Position numbers and translations under genes: made by a program | Notes under the pieces: model-generated | The model's input: only the letters and a program-made list of their open reading frames with translations | Told to the model about the DNA's origin: nothing | Databases searched by the model: none | Shown here: in pieces, positions 27,338 through 35,772 of the stretch | How positions within the stretch are numbered: the first letter of the stretch is position 1 | How the letters are laid out: every line of letters begins with the position of its first letter | NCBI GenBank assembly: GCA_013178275.1 | Contig: JABLWZ010000010.1 | Span: forward strand, 87,787-151,786 | Reading direction: 5' to 3' | Length of the DNA: 64,000 bases | DNA from: Bacillota bacterium | GTDB taxonomy: Bacteria > Bacillota > Ch66 > Ch109

Positions 27338-27921
27338 GGGATCTTGCCCTCCTGGTATGTCAGTGCGGCCTCCCGACCCGGCTCGGAAGCCATCCCCTCC
27401 AGCCAGCCGGTGGTGCCGGTAAGGTCGAACAGGGCCTGGTACTCTGCCCTGGCCCGCTCCGATACCTCGGGCCAGGGTGAGAGCCCCATCTTCTGCCGCA
27501 GGTCGGACAGCCAGGCCTTTTTCTTGCCCCCGGGGGTGAAGGTTATCCCCTCCTCCCGGGCCTTCAGGGCGAACCGCTTGAAGACCAGGGAGTGCCTCCT
27601 GCCGTATCCCTGCTCCAGCGCGTGGTAGCGGAGCAGCAGCATCAGCAGGGGGAAGTGGATGTTCATCGGACAGGCGGAATAGCACCCGGCGCACCAGAGG
27701 CAGCGCCAGATCTCCTCGCTCTCGGCCAGCCGCTGGCGGTTGCCCAGCAGCACGTCGCGGATTATCTGGCGGGAGTTGTAAGAAGGGGTCAGGGCGGCGG
27801 CGGGACAGTACCCGACGCACTTGCCGCAGGCCAGGCAGGACCTGAGGTTCTCCACCAGCCCGAACTGGTCTATCTCTCCCAGCAGGTCCTCCACCCATTC
27901 ACGACTGCTTTCTCGCCGCAT
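27313..27921 (-). CDS. HdrC-like protein with two [4Fe-4S] ferredoxin motifs
   Basis: 202 aa. CLACGKCVGYCP and CLWCAGCYSACP are two CX2CX2CX3C cluster motifs, followed by an all-helical region as in HdrC. It is the first gene of the operon hdrC-hdrB-hdrA-CoA-transferase alpha-beta (minus strand). HdrC relays electrons between the flavin subunit and HdrB. No hydrogenase, formate dehydrogenase or MvhD gene is adjacent. Confidence 0.88.
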   Translation of the reverse strand: MRRESSREWVEDLLGEIDQFGLVENLRSCLACGKCVGYCPAAALTPSYNSRQIIRDVLLGNRQRLAESEEIWRCLWCAGCYSACPMNIHFPLLMLLLRYHALEQGYGRRHSLVFKRFALKAREEGITFTPGGKKKAWLSDLRQKMGLSPWPEVSERARAEYQALFDLTGTTGWLEGMASEPGREAALTYQEGKIPWPKQPAE

Positions 27922-28005
27922 ATACCTCTCCCCTAAAAGAATTTTCTGTCTATTGTAATTCTCCAGTCCACCCCCTATTCCTCCTTGGAACGGGGGAGTC
28001 TTTCC

Positions 28006-28485
28006 TTACCCGATTTCCCGGCTCATGGGGTGGTAGAGGATGCCGTCCGTGAGCTGCTCCCCCGCGGTCTCCACGAATCCCAGCCTCCGGTAGATGGGGA
28101 CCGCGTAGGGGGACGAATTCACAGTCAGGGGCGCTTTTTCGCTCCGTTCCCGCTTTACCCGCTCGACAGCCGCATCCAGCAGGGCCCGGGCGATACCCTT
28201 CCCGTGGTGCTGCTTTTCGATAAAAAAGAGTGCCACATGGTCGAAGTCCCGCACCTCGATCACCCCCGCCAGGCGGCCGAAAACCCAGGCGGTCAGGAAA
28301 AAGTGGGTAGGCCTCATCCTCCGCAGGGATATGGCCCTGGGTGTGACATACTCCAGAAAGGTTTTCCGCCCCTCCTCGGAGTATCCGGGGGCGACGAAGC
28401 CGTTGAAAACGCTCACCACCAGCCCCGAGACCGTCTCCTCCTCCCCTGGCCGCATCTCTTGAATCGTCAGTCCGTCGATCATCAT
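28006..28485 (-). CDS. GNAT-family N-acetyltransferase
   Basis: 159 aa, single GNAT domain: the acetyl-CoA loop is in EKQHHGKGIARALLDAAV and the C-terminal YRRLGFVETAGEQ is typical of motif B. Substrate unknown. It stands alone between the hdr operon and a small plus-strand gene. Confidence 0.85.
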   Translation of the reverse strand: MMIDGLTIQEMRPGEEETVSGLVVSVFNGFVAPGYSEEGRKTFLEYVTPRAISLRRMRPTHFFLTAWVFGRLAGVIEVRDFDHVALFFIEKQHHGKGIARALLDAAVERVKRERSEKAPLTVNSSPYAVPIYRRLGFVETAGEQLTDGILYHPMSREIG

Positions 28486-28614
28486 TTAAATCACCCGATT
28501 CTGAAAAACGTCAGCAGTATGAAGCCGTTAAACAAATTCTATCACAGTTCCCCCATCACCGTTTCTATATGGCGGGCTTTATAATTGGATTATAATAGCA
28601 GCAAAGGTTAAATA

Positions 28615-28824
28615 ATGCTACAGGGGGTTATCTTTTTGAAAGCGCCAAAGAAGCTCAAGGCCCGGAAGTGCTACGGCCACCTGGGGGGCAGGCTCGGCGA
28701 GCTGCTGTTCGAAAGGCTGGTCGAACTCGGATGGTTCCAGCCGGAAGAGGGAAAGGCGACCGTCTACGAGATAACCGAAAAAGGCCGCCAGGAGTTAGGC
28801 CGGCTGGGAGTTAAACTCGAATGA
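28615..28824 (+). CDS. small ArsR-like C-terminal-domain protein, no HTH
   Basis: 69 aa from ATG 28615, or 62 from TTG 28636, which has GGGGG 8 bases upstream. CYGHLGGRLGELLFERLVELGW and VYEITEKGRQELGRLGV resemble the C-terminal part of a group of ArsR-type regulators (CYDHLAGRLG...LTPAGR). The DNA-binding helices that should precede it are missing. It could be a domain remnant or a stand-alone small protein. Confidence 0.55.
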   Translation: MLQGVIFLKAPKKLKARKCYGHLGGRLGELLFERLVELGWFQPEEGKATVYEITEKGRQELGRLGVKLE

Positions 28825-28831
28825 CGCGGCG

Positions 28832-29848
28832 TCAGATCGAGTACTCGACGCGCGCCAGAGGAAACCGGCGGTTTATCCCGTCGGCCAGGATCTCCCGTAT
28901 CCGCTCCCGCTCCTCTCGGGGATAGAGGTACTTGCCATAACCGAACTGTCCGTACTTGTACTCCCGGTCCTCTGTTTCCAGGGGAAGGCCCGAGTTGGGG
29001 AAAAGCTCCTGGATGCGGTTCTTGGCCCGGGTGGTGAAGCGGTGGCTGATAAGCTCGAAGGTCAGGTCAGGGGCGTCCCCCAGAGACGCCTTTAAATCCT
29101 CCAGCATTCCGGTATACTCCTCCTCCCAGCCGGGATAGGCGATGATGGGGGCGATGATGAACCCCAGCGGGTAGCCGGCGGCGGCGGTCGAGCGCGCGGT
29201 GGCGATCCTCTCCGTGAGCCGTGGTGTCCCCCCCTCGAAGCGGCCGATGACCGAGTCGGTGTTCAGGCTGAACCGGATGCGGGTATGCCGGCGGTGCTCT
29301 AGCCCCAACAAGGGCTCCACCTCGGTGAACTTGGTCACGAAGCGGAAGCGCCCCTGCTCCTGCCGGGCGAAGAACTCGATAGCCAGCCCCAGCGCCCCCG
29401 TGTACCTCTCGACCGGCACCGGGTCGGAGGTTGCGGCCCCCTCGAAGACGGTCACCTCTGGCAGCCGCTGCTTGATGTACTCCCCCGCCTTGTCCAGAAT
29501 CTCCTCGACGTTGACATAGGCCCTCAGGTATGGCTTCTGCGGCATGGAGGTCAGCAGGTAGCAGTACTGGCAGCGCCCGGGACAGCCCGTGGCCAGGGGA
29601 AGCTGGTAGTGGGCGGAGGGTTTGCAGGTCTCGAAACGCAATGTCCTGCGCACACCGAACACCAGCGTCCTTTTGGCCTCCATGAACCCCTGCTGAGGGG
29701 TCCGGGCGGGGATACCGGTGACCCGGTTGTGGGAACCGATTACCGAGAACTCCACCGGCTGGTTTTTAAAGTACTGGTAGAGTTCCCGTCCCCGGGGGTA
29801 CTCCAGGGCCGCGGCCTCGAACATCACCCGGCCGGGATTGAAAGGCAT
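28832..29848 (-). CDS. splB: spore photoproduct lyase (radical SAM)
   Basis: 338 aa. The radical-SAM cluster motif is CPGRCQYC (CX3CX2C at Cys89, 93, 96), and the rest (FRFVTKFTEVEPLL, TFELISHRFT, YKYGQFGYGKY) matches SPL, which repairs the UV-induced thymine dimer of spore DNA at germination. At the place of the Bacillus hydrogen-donor Cys (Cys140/141) the protein reads EGAATSDP, with Ala. A conserved-looking Cys75 in ETCKPSAHY may take that role, as I recall being proposed for a clostridial enzyme. Fits the spore-former context; monocistronic. Confidence 0.92.
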   Translation of the reverse strand: MPFNPGRVMFEAAALEYPRGRELYQYFKNQPVEFSVIGSHNRVTGIPARTPQQGFMEAKRTLVFGVRRTLRFETCKPSAHYQLPLATGCPGRCQYCYLLTSMPQKPYLRAYVNVEEILDKAGEYIKQRLPEVTVFEGAATSDPVPVERYTGALGLAIEFFARQEQGRFRFVTKFTEVEPLLGLEHRRHTRIRFSLNTDSVIGRFEGGTPRLTERIATARSTAAAGYPLGFIIAPIIAYPGWEEEYTGMLEDLKASLGDAPDLTFELISHRFTTRAKNRIQELFPNSGLPLETEDREYKYGQFGYGKYLYPREERERIREILADGINRRFPLARVEYSI

Positions 29849-29901
29849 GTCTTGCCCCCCTTTTATCTGTCTCCCTTTAGTATCCCCAGCCGGGCAGTGT
29901 A

Positions 29902-30357
29902 TTAGTTTTCAGCCGGCGGATGGAGGTTTAACAATCCCCGCAGCCGCTCGCCCCGGGACGCGACCTTTACGTGCACGCTGAAGGCCCGGGCGGGCGGCCG
30001 GGTCTCCCAGGAGCGGCTGTACTTCAGCTTGATGCAGGTCTCGCCCGCTCCCGCCGCCAGGTACTCCCAGTGGTAGTCCTGAGGGCTGCCGACCAGCCCG
30101 CTGCCCTCCCCGATCCACTGCTTCTCCGGCTTGAGCACTTTTTCATCCGGAACCTCGACATAAGACCAGGAGTACCCCGTCGAAGGGTTCCCAGGTAGCG
30201 TCAGCTCCAGCCTATCCCCCCTGACCAGCGAAACCGCCTGGTCGTTGTAGGACTCGTCGATCATGACCGTCTGGTTGTGGTAAAGCGTGAACGTCAACCC
30301 GGCGCCGCCGAGCAGTATCGCCAGCCCCAACGCCAAAAAACCGGCTCTTCCCTTCAT
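29902..30357 (-). CDS. chagasin-like (MEROPS I42) protease-inhibitor family protein
   Basis: 151 aa from ATG 30357, with GGGGGAGAG upstream; the frame is open further 5' without support. An N-terminal hydrophobic signal/anchor (FLALGLAILLGGAGLTF) is followed by a beta-rich domain with GNPSTGYSW, matching the NPTTGY loop of I42 cysteine-protease inhibitors, and YSRSWE near the third loop. Probably exported. In bacteria these proteins are of uncertain target. Confidence 0.75.
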   Translation of the reverse strand: MKGRAGFLALGLAILLGGAGLTFTLYHNQTVMIDESYNDQAVSLVRGDRLELTLPGNPSTGYSWSYVEVPDEKVLKPEKQWIGEGSGLVGSPQDYHWEYLAAGAGETCIKLKYSRSWETRPPARAFSVHVKVASRGERLRGLLNLHPPAEN

Positions 30358-30590
30358 CCATCTCTCCCCCTTTACTTCCGCTTTATAAGATTTATATAGC
30401 CGGCAAGGGGGTTTAATAAGGGGAGGAAATAAGAAATTTGAATGGTGTCCCATTCTTTAAGGTCTCTTTCCAGGGCCTTTAGACTACGAAAGCATGGCTG
30501 CGGTTCTTTTGCTTCCTTCAATACGATTCCTGTCCGCTCATGCGATCTCACTAATCCGTTAAAAGGTTATCAGTATTCTCTACCGTGATA

Positions 30591-30625
30591 TTCTTTGAAG
30601 ATGTTTGAAGTTCTTTGAAGATGTT
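30591..30625. repeat. two direct copies of a 14-bp motif at 20-bp spacing
   Basis: TTCTTTGAAGATGT occurs at 30591 and 30611. It is followed by the related ACTCAAAGAT/TTCAAAGG. The region lies just downstream of the antitoxin gene; it could be a binding site array or a slippage product. Confidence 0.55.
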
Positions 30626-30693
30626 ATATAAGATACTCAAAGATATTCAAAGGTAGTCAAGATTATCAATCTATGATGATGTTATCTGGTAAA

Positions 30694-30963
30694 TCACCGA
30701 ACAGGAAACGTTACATCCCTGAGCCCCAACTCCGCTTCTACTTCCTCGATGGTCATCCATCCCTTTTCTTTTCCCGCCTGCTCACCTTGAGCGAGTTTCG
30801 ACAGCAGCTTCAGCGAAGCCTTTAATTTCTCATACTCGTTGATATCGACGATAGCATACTTCCCTCTGCCGTTTTTGGTTAAAAACACCGGCTCGCCCTC
30901 GGTGATATCTCGTAATACCTCATTGTAATTCCTCAGGTCGGAGATAGGTTTGATGTTCGGCAT
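30694..30963 (-). CDS. Phd/YefM-family antitoxin, orphan
   Basis: 89 aa. The opening MPNIKPISDLRNYNEVLRDI and EPVFLTKNGRGKYAIVDINEYEKL are classic Phd/YefM antitoxin features (N-terminal DNA-binding, C-terminal toxin-binding segment). Normally a RelE/YoeB or Doc toxin gene overlaps or follows. Neither side has one here: the 230 bases downstream contain repeats and no toxin-like frame. It may be a solitary regulator or a relic. Confidence 0.85.
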   Translation of the reverse strand: MPNIKPISDLRNYNEVLRDITEGEPVFLTKNGRGKYAIVDINEYEKLKASLKLLSKLAQGEQAGKEKGWMTIEEVEAELGLRDVTFPVR

Positions 30964-31212
30964 AGCTGGCCGCCCCTTTCTCTGCTGTTATTATTGCACC
31001 CTTATTATTCGTAAAATACAACAGCAGGCCGCGGTCTGGGGATGCTGCTCTTCCCCGCAAGATGTAATGGGGTCTAAAGGATTCACCTGCTATTTAGGGA
31101 TGATTGAATGCGGCCAAACGGTTGTCTCGCCAATTCCCCGGCGGTGGTTGCGGAGTTGCATGACCCGCCGCATTTATACAAACACTAGAACATCTATTTT
31201 AAGGAGCAGGGC

Positions 31213-31851
31213 ATGTTTTTAAAAATCACAGAAGTGCCCGGGAGTGTGGAAATCCAGAGATACCTGACTGCCATTCGCATTGATAATTGGCTGCGGGAGG
31301 ATTTGTTCCACTTCAAATGGTGGTTGTTATTAGCCTTGATTACAGTATCTTTACTCGTATGGTGGATTGCCCTCGACAAGTCCCGGCTGCACGAGATAAT
31401 GCTGTACGCGGGAGCGGCGACCATTATAGTAATGGGAATTGACGAGTATGGAGAGGAACTGATCCTGTGGGATTTCCCGATTGATGTTATCCCGATATTC
31501 CCCGTGCTGTCATCTTTAAACCTTATCATACTGCCGCTGGTGTACTCGCTGATCTATCAGCGCTTTAAGACCTGGAAGGGTTTCATCACCTCCACAGTGA
31601 TAATAACCGCGTTCTTTTGCTTCGTTATTGAGCCTATCATGGCCTGGGGCGGTTTCTATCAGCTTATCAGATGGAAGTACTACTACACCTTTCCAGTCTA
31701 CTCCCTGTCAGCGATAGGCATCAGGGCGCTGGTTATCAAGATTCGAACCATTACCGAAGAATCGGGAAATGTAGGCTTAACCGGCATAAAACAGATACCG
31801 GCGTCAGACAATAGAATGAAACCATCATTCGCGCGAAAGCCTTTGAGGTAA
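31213..31851 (+). CDS. CBO0543-like multi-helix membrane protein, copy 1
   Basis: 212 aa with four or five hydrophobic segments and the motifs FHFKWWLLL, DKSRLHEIM, LWDFPIDVIPIFP, LVYSLIYQRFKTWK and EPIMAWGG. The pattern matches the CBO0543-type membrane proteins of Clostridia and Bacilli, of unknown function. GGAG lies about 9 bases before the ATG. A paralogue starts 6 bases after its stop. Confidence 0.75.
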   Translation: MFLKITEVPGSVEIQRYLTAIRIDNWLREDLFHFKWWLLLALITVSLLVWWIALDKSRLHEIMLYAGAATIIVMGIDEYGEELILWDFPIDVIPIFPVLSSLNLIILPLVYSLIYQRFKTWKGFITSTVIITAFFCFVIEPIMAWGGFYQLIRWKYYYTFPVYSLSAIGIRALVIKIRTITEESGNVGLTGIKQIPASDNRMKPSFARKPLR

Positions 31852-31857
31852 AAATTC

Positions 31858-32418
31858 ATGCAGTCAACCGTTCCATTTACGATTATAGACGCCGAGGTGC
31901 AGTGGCAGGTCACATCCGCTCGAATCGAGGAGTGGATGACCACAGAGGTGTTCCATTTCAGGTGGTGGTTTCTGCTGGCGGTATTATGCCTTTCCGTTTA
32001 TCTCTGGTGGAAAATGGTGGATAAATCGAGGCTAAACGAGATAGTGCTGAATATGGTGTTTATTATTATCGCGGTTATCGTGCTCGACGAGCTGGGAGAT
32101 GAACTGACCCTTTGGGACTATCCCACTGATTTGATTCCGCTGTTTCCTCCGCTTACCGGGATAGACCTGGCAACCATGCCGATGATCTATTCTCTGATCT
32201 ACCAGCACTTCCGGACCTGGAAGAGTTTCCTGATCGCCTCCACCATCATGGCGCTGGCCTTCTGTTTTATCCTGGAACCGCTCTCTGTATATATAGGTGT
32301 CTATCAAACCCTAACTTGGAGGTACTACTATGGGCTGCCGATATATTTCGCCATAGGTGTAATCGGCAAGCTTCTCGTGGGCAAGATTTACTCGATCAGT
32401 TCAAGTACGGGCGCTTGA
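31858..32418 (+). CDS. CBO0543-like multi-helix membrane protein, copy 2
   Basis: 186 aa, aligned throughout with the preceding gene (FHFRWWFLL, DKSRLNEIVL, LWDYPTDLIPLFP, MIYSLIYQHFRTWK, EPLSVYIG). Tandem duplicate, diverged well beyond recent duplication. Function unknown; the invariant Asp/Trp/Pro/Glu positions suggest a fold with a polar site between helices. Confidence 0.75.
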   Translation: MQSTVPFTIIDAEVQWQVTSARIEEWMTTEVFHFRWWFLLAVLCLSVYLWWKMVDKSRLNEIVLNMVFIIIAVIVLDELGDELTLWDYPTDLIPLFPPLTGIDLATMPMIYSLIYQHFRTWKSFLIASTIMALAFCFILEPLSVYIGVYQTLTWRYYYGLPIYFAIGVIGKLLVGKIYSISSSTGA

Positions 32419-32433
32419 GGGCAGTCAAACGTA

Positions 32434-34518
32434 TTACCCCCGAAAGCGATGCAGCAGCTGCGCGTTCAACGCGACGATTATCGTGCTGGCCGACATTACG
32501 ATGGCTCCCGCCGCCATCGGCAGGACGAAACCCACTGGCGCCAGCACTCCTGCCGCGAGAGGGATGACCAGCAGGTTATAACCGGTAGCCCAGGCCAGGT
32601 TCTGCACCATCTTGCGGTAAGCCGCCCGGGACAGGTTTATCAATCTCGCTACACCGCGCGGATCGCTCTGTACCAGGACGATTCCGGCCGATTCCACCGC
32701 CACGTCGGTGCCAGCCCCTATCGCTATGCCAACATCGGCCGTGACCAGGGCCGGGGCGTCGTTTACACCGTCTCCCACCATTGCCACCCGGTGGCCTTCC
32801 CGTTTCAGTTCTTCGATCTTGGATGCCTTGTTTTCCGGCAGTACCCCGGCGAAGAAACGGTCGATTTTCAAATCCCGGGCCACATTACGGGCTACCGCCT
32901 CGCTGTCCCCGGTGAGCATCGCGACCTTGACGCCCTGCTCTTTGAGGGTGTTCACCGCTTCCCGGGACTCTTCACGGACGACGTCGGCAAAAGTCAGCAC
33001 CGCCTGCACCGAGCCGTCGAATACAAGATAGACCACCGTCTCACCGCGGCTGCCGGCATCGGCGGCGCCTGAAACTAGTGTCGGCGGCAGAGTCAGTCCC
33101 AGGTGGGAGAGCAGGTTAGGCCCCCCTACCCGAATCTCCTGGTTCTCGACCACCGCTCTGACTCCCCGTCCTGCCAGGTATTCAAAGGAGGAAGCGGGCG
33201 GCAGGGCAATCCCGCGCCGCCGGGCGGCTCTGACCATGCCGCGGGAAATCATATGCTCCGAATCCGCTTCCGCTGCTGCCGCAAGCACCAGCGCGCGCTC
33301 CTCCTCCAGCCCTTCCGTGGTGTAAATCGAAACCAGCTCGTGCTCCCCCTGGGTCAGGGTGCCGGTCTTGTCGAAAACCACGTAGTCTATCTGCCGGGCC
33401 TGTTCGAAGGCCAGCCGGTCCTTGATCAGCAGGCCGTTCCGGGCCGACAGGGAGGTGGAGATCGCCACCACCAGCGGTATAGCCAGCCCCAGGGCATGCG
33501 GGCAGGCCGCGACCAGGACCGTTACCACCCTCTCCATGATGAAGGTCGGTGAGGCATCTGACAGACCCCAGGCCAGGGCTGTCAAAAGGGCGGACCCTAC
33601 CGCCACCATCACCAGCCAAAAGGCCGCCCGGTCAGCGAGTATCTGGGCCCGGGAGCGGGAGGACTGAGCCTGTTCGACCAGACGCATGATACCGGCCAGC
33701 GCGGTCTCGCTCCCGGTCTTTTCCACCGTCACCCGCAGTGACCCGTCGTCGTTCAGGGAGCCGGCTATTACCCGGTCGCCGGGCTTCTTCACGACCGGTA
33801 TCGATTCCCCGGTGATCATCGACTCGTTCACGTGGGACTCCCCCTCTATCACCGAGCCATCCACCGGTATCCTGGCCCCGGGGCGGATCAGGATAAGTTC
33901 ACCCCTTGACAGGACGCTGACCGCCACCTCGCGTGGTTCATCGTTTTCTATCCGCCAGGCGGTGTCCGGCATCAGTCGGGCCATCTCCGCGAGCGCGCCG
34001 CTCGCGCTCTGCACCGCGCCCATCTCCAGCCAGTGTCCCAGGAGCATGATCACCACCAGGGTTGCCAGCTCCCAGTACAGATCCTCTCCCGGAAACCCAG
34101 CGGTGACCAGGGCACTGTAGCCGAAAGCGACGGTTATCGCCAGGCTGATCAGGGTCATCATGCCCGGTCTTTGGGACCTGAGCTCCTGTAAACTGCCGCG
34201 TAAAAACACCACCCCGCCGTAAAGGTAGATGACCAGCCCCAGTAATGGCGGCATGTACTCCGAACCTGTGAAGTGGGGTGGGGAAAAGCCGAACCAGGCC
34301 TGGATGTGATGGCTGTAAACCAGTATGGGAACCGTCAGCAGGAGGCTGATCCAGAACCGGTTTTTAAAGGCCTGCGGTGAGTGGGAAGAATGGTCAGACC
34401 CGCCCGAGTGCCGCGCATGGCTCCCCGGGGCCCCCGCCAAAGTGGATTGATTATGCCCATGCCGAGTATGATGAGCGTGGTCGGCGTTCTGATGATCAGA
34501 ATGATGCTGCCCGTCCAT
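32434..34518 (-). CDS. copB: CopB-type P1B heavy-metal ATPase (Cu)
   Basis: 694 aa. A His-rich N-terminus (about 45 residues) replaces CxxC metal-binding domains. Catalytic elements: TGES, the membrane metal site [12 protein letters not shown] (CPH, diagnostic of CopB-type Cu/Ag pumps, about residue 338), phosphorylation site DKTGT (about 383) and GDGVNDAP. The last helices carry [12 protein letters not shown]. In the nucleotide domain the usual SEHP is SEHM, so the HP Pro is replaced. It exports copper from the cytoplasm. No copper regulator or chaperone gene is adjacent. Confidence 0.92.
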   Translation of the reverse strand: MDGQHHSDHQNADHAHHTRHGHNQSTLAGAPGSHARHSGGSDHSSHSPQAFKNRFWISLLLTVPILVYSHHIQAWFGFSPPHFTGSEYMPPLLGLVIYLYGGVVFLRGSLQELRSQRPGMMTLISLAITVAFGYSALVTAGFPGEDLYWELATLVVIMLLGHWLEMGAVQSASGALAEMARLMPDTAWRIENDEPREVAVSVLSRGELILIRPGARIPVDGSVIEGESHVNESMITGESIPVVKKPGDRVIAGSLNDDGSLRVTVEKTGSETALAGIMRLVEQAQSSRSRAQILADRAAFWLVMVAVGSALLTALAWGLSDASPTFIMERVVTVLVAACPHALGLAIPLVVAISTSLSARNGLLIKDRLAFEQARQIDYVVFDKTGTLTQGEHELVSIYTTEGLEEERALVLAAAAEADSEHMISRGMVRAARRRGIALPPASSFEYLAGRGVRAVVENQEIRVGGPNLLSHLGLTLPPTLVSGAADAGSRGETVVYLVFDGSVQAVLTFADVVREESREAVNTLKEQGVKVAMLTGDSEAVARNVARDLKIDRFFAGVLPENKASKIEELKREGHRVAMVGDGVNDAPALVTADVGIAIGAGTDVAVESAGIVLVQSDPRGVARLINLSRAAYRKMVQNLAWATGYNLLVIPLAAGVLAPVGFVLPMAAGAIVMSASTIIVALNAQLLHRFRG

Positions 34519-34697
34519 CTTTATCCCCCCTCAAAAATACCCCTATTTGTATTTTCGCCAAACAGCGGTGTTTTGTCCTCCTTATTGCTGATGCCGGTAT
34601 AGACCTGAACGTTGTTTGATAATGCGAATATAAAATCGCCAGCCCTGGAGCTGACGACACATCCGGTAATCTGGGTTATGTGGAACCCCCGGTTCCT

Positions 34698-35213
34698 CTA
34701 CAGGCTGAAAAACTCGATCTCTCCGCTGACCCCGGCCAGGGCGCCCGGGACCAGTTCACCGGCCATCACGTACTGGTCGGGGATGCCGTTGGTGTTCCTT
34801 ATCCCAAAATCGACGGATGACCTGAAGCCGAACCGGTGGTAGTAAGCGGGATCGCCGACCAGGACCGTGGAGGTGTACCCCATCTCGACCGCCCTCCGGA
34901 ACCCTTCCCGGATGAGCGTGGAACCCACCCCCAGGCTTCGGCGCTCCAGGACCACCGAGACCGGCGCCAGGAGAAGGGTCTCGATCCGGTTTCCTCCGCT
35001 GGTGATGAAGGTCCGGGTGAACATGACGTGCCCGATCAGCCGGTTCTCGAATTCCGCGACCAGGGCCAGTTCCGGGATGTAGTCGCCGCTGGTCCGCAGG
35101 TGATCGACGAAGTCTGGTTCCTTGCCGTCGGATACCCGGGCGGTCTGAAAGGCCGCCTTGACCAGGTCGTATATCAGGGGATATTCTTCTTCGGTCTCCC
35201 TTCTGATGATCAT
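34698..35213 (-). CDS. GNAT-family N-acetyltransferase (YhbS-like)
   Basis: 171 aa. LLLAPVSVVLERRSLGVGSTLIREG contains the acetyl-CoA-binding loop and AYYHRFGFRSSVDFGI matches the YhbS/predicted acetyltransferase group. Followed on the same strand by nothing nearer than 180 bases; a second GNAT gene lies 46 bases upstream. Confidence 0.85.
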   Translation of the reverse strand: MIIRRETEEEYPLIYDLVKAAFQTARVSDGKEPDFVDHLRTSGDYIPELALVAEFENRLIGHVMFTRTFITSGGNRIETLLLAPVSVVLERRSLGVGSTLIREGFRRAVEMGYTSTVLVGDPAYYHRFGFRSSVDFGIRNTNGIPDQYVMAGELVPGALAGVSGEIEFFSL

Positions 35214-35259
35214 ATCGGTTCTCCCCGATCTGCTTCAATGTTTCGCGGCTGGTATTCCA

Positions 35260-35754
35260 TTACTCCAGAAACCTCTGCATCCAGACCACATCGAATTCCT
35301 GCTCCCGCTTGCGGCCGATTTTACAGAACCTCCCGCACTCGACGAACCCGTTCCTCTGGTGGAAGGCGATGCTGTCCGGGTTGAGCGATGATATACCGCC
35401 CAAGATGGTATCGATGCCGCGTCTTTTCGCCAAGTCGATCAGGTGCTGGAGTATGGCCCTCCCGATTCCCCTCCGGGTGAACCCGGGCCGGATGAAATAG
35501 GATATCTCCGCCACCCGGGAAAAAACCGGGAGCGGGCTGTAGGGGCGCAGGAACGCGAACCCGATCACCTCTTCCCCCTCGTCCAGCACCACGTAAGCGG
35601 GGTACCCCTTGGCGAACTGCAGCAGCGCCGCGAAGAACTGGTCGTCCACCTCTTCCTCGGGGTAGGCCGCGAAGCTGTTTTTAATATAATAGTTAAAAAT
35701 CTCGATTATCGGCCCCCGATCCTCAGCCGACCATGGCCTGAAGCTGGTTTCCAC
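35260..35754 (-). CDS. GNAT-family N-acetyltransferase (phosphinothricin/MnaT-like)
   Basis: 164 aa from a GTG. FIRPGFTRRGIGRAILQHLIDLAK is the acetyl-CoA site and GISSLNPDSIAFHQRNGF resembles the L-amino-acid/phosphinothricin acetyltransferase subgroup. It lies 18 bases after the citramalate synthase stop, so it may be co-transcribed with it. Confidence 0.87.
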   Translation of the reverse strand: METSFRPWSAEDRGPIIEIFNYYIKNSFAAYPEEEVDDQFFAALLQFAKGYPAYVVLDEGEEVIGFAFLRPYSPLPVFSRVAEISYFIRPGFTRRGIGRAILQHLIDLAKRRGIDTILGGISSLNPDSIAFHQRNGFVECGRFCKIGRKREQEFDVVWMQRFLE

Positions 35755-35772
35755 GTATCATCCCTCCTCGGA

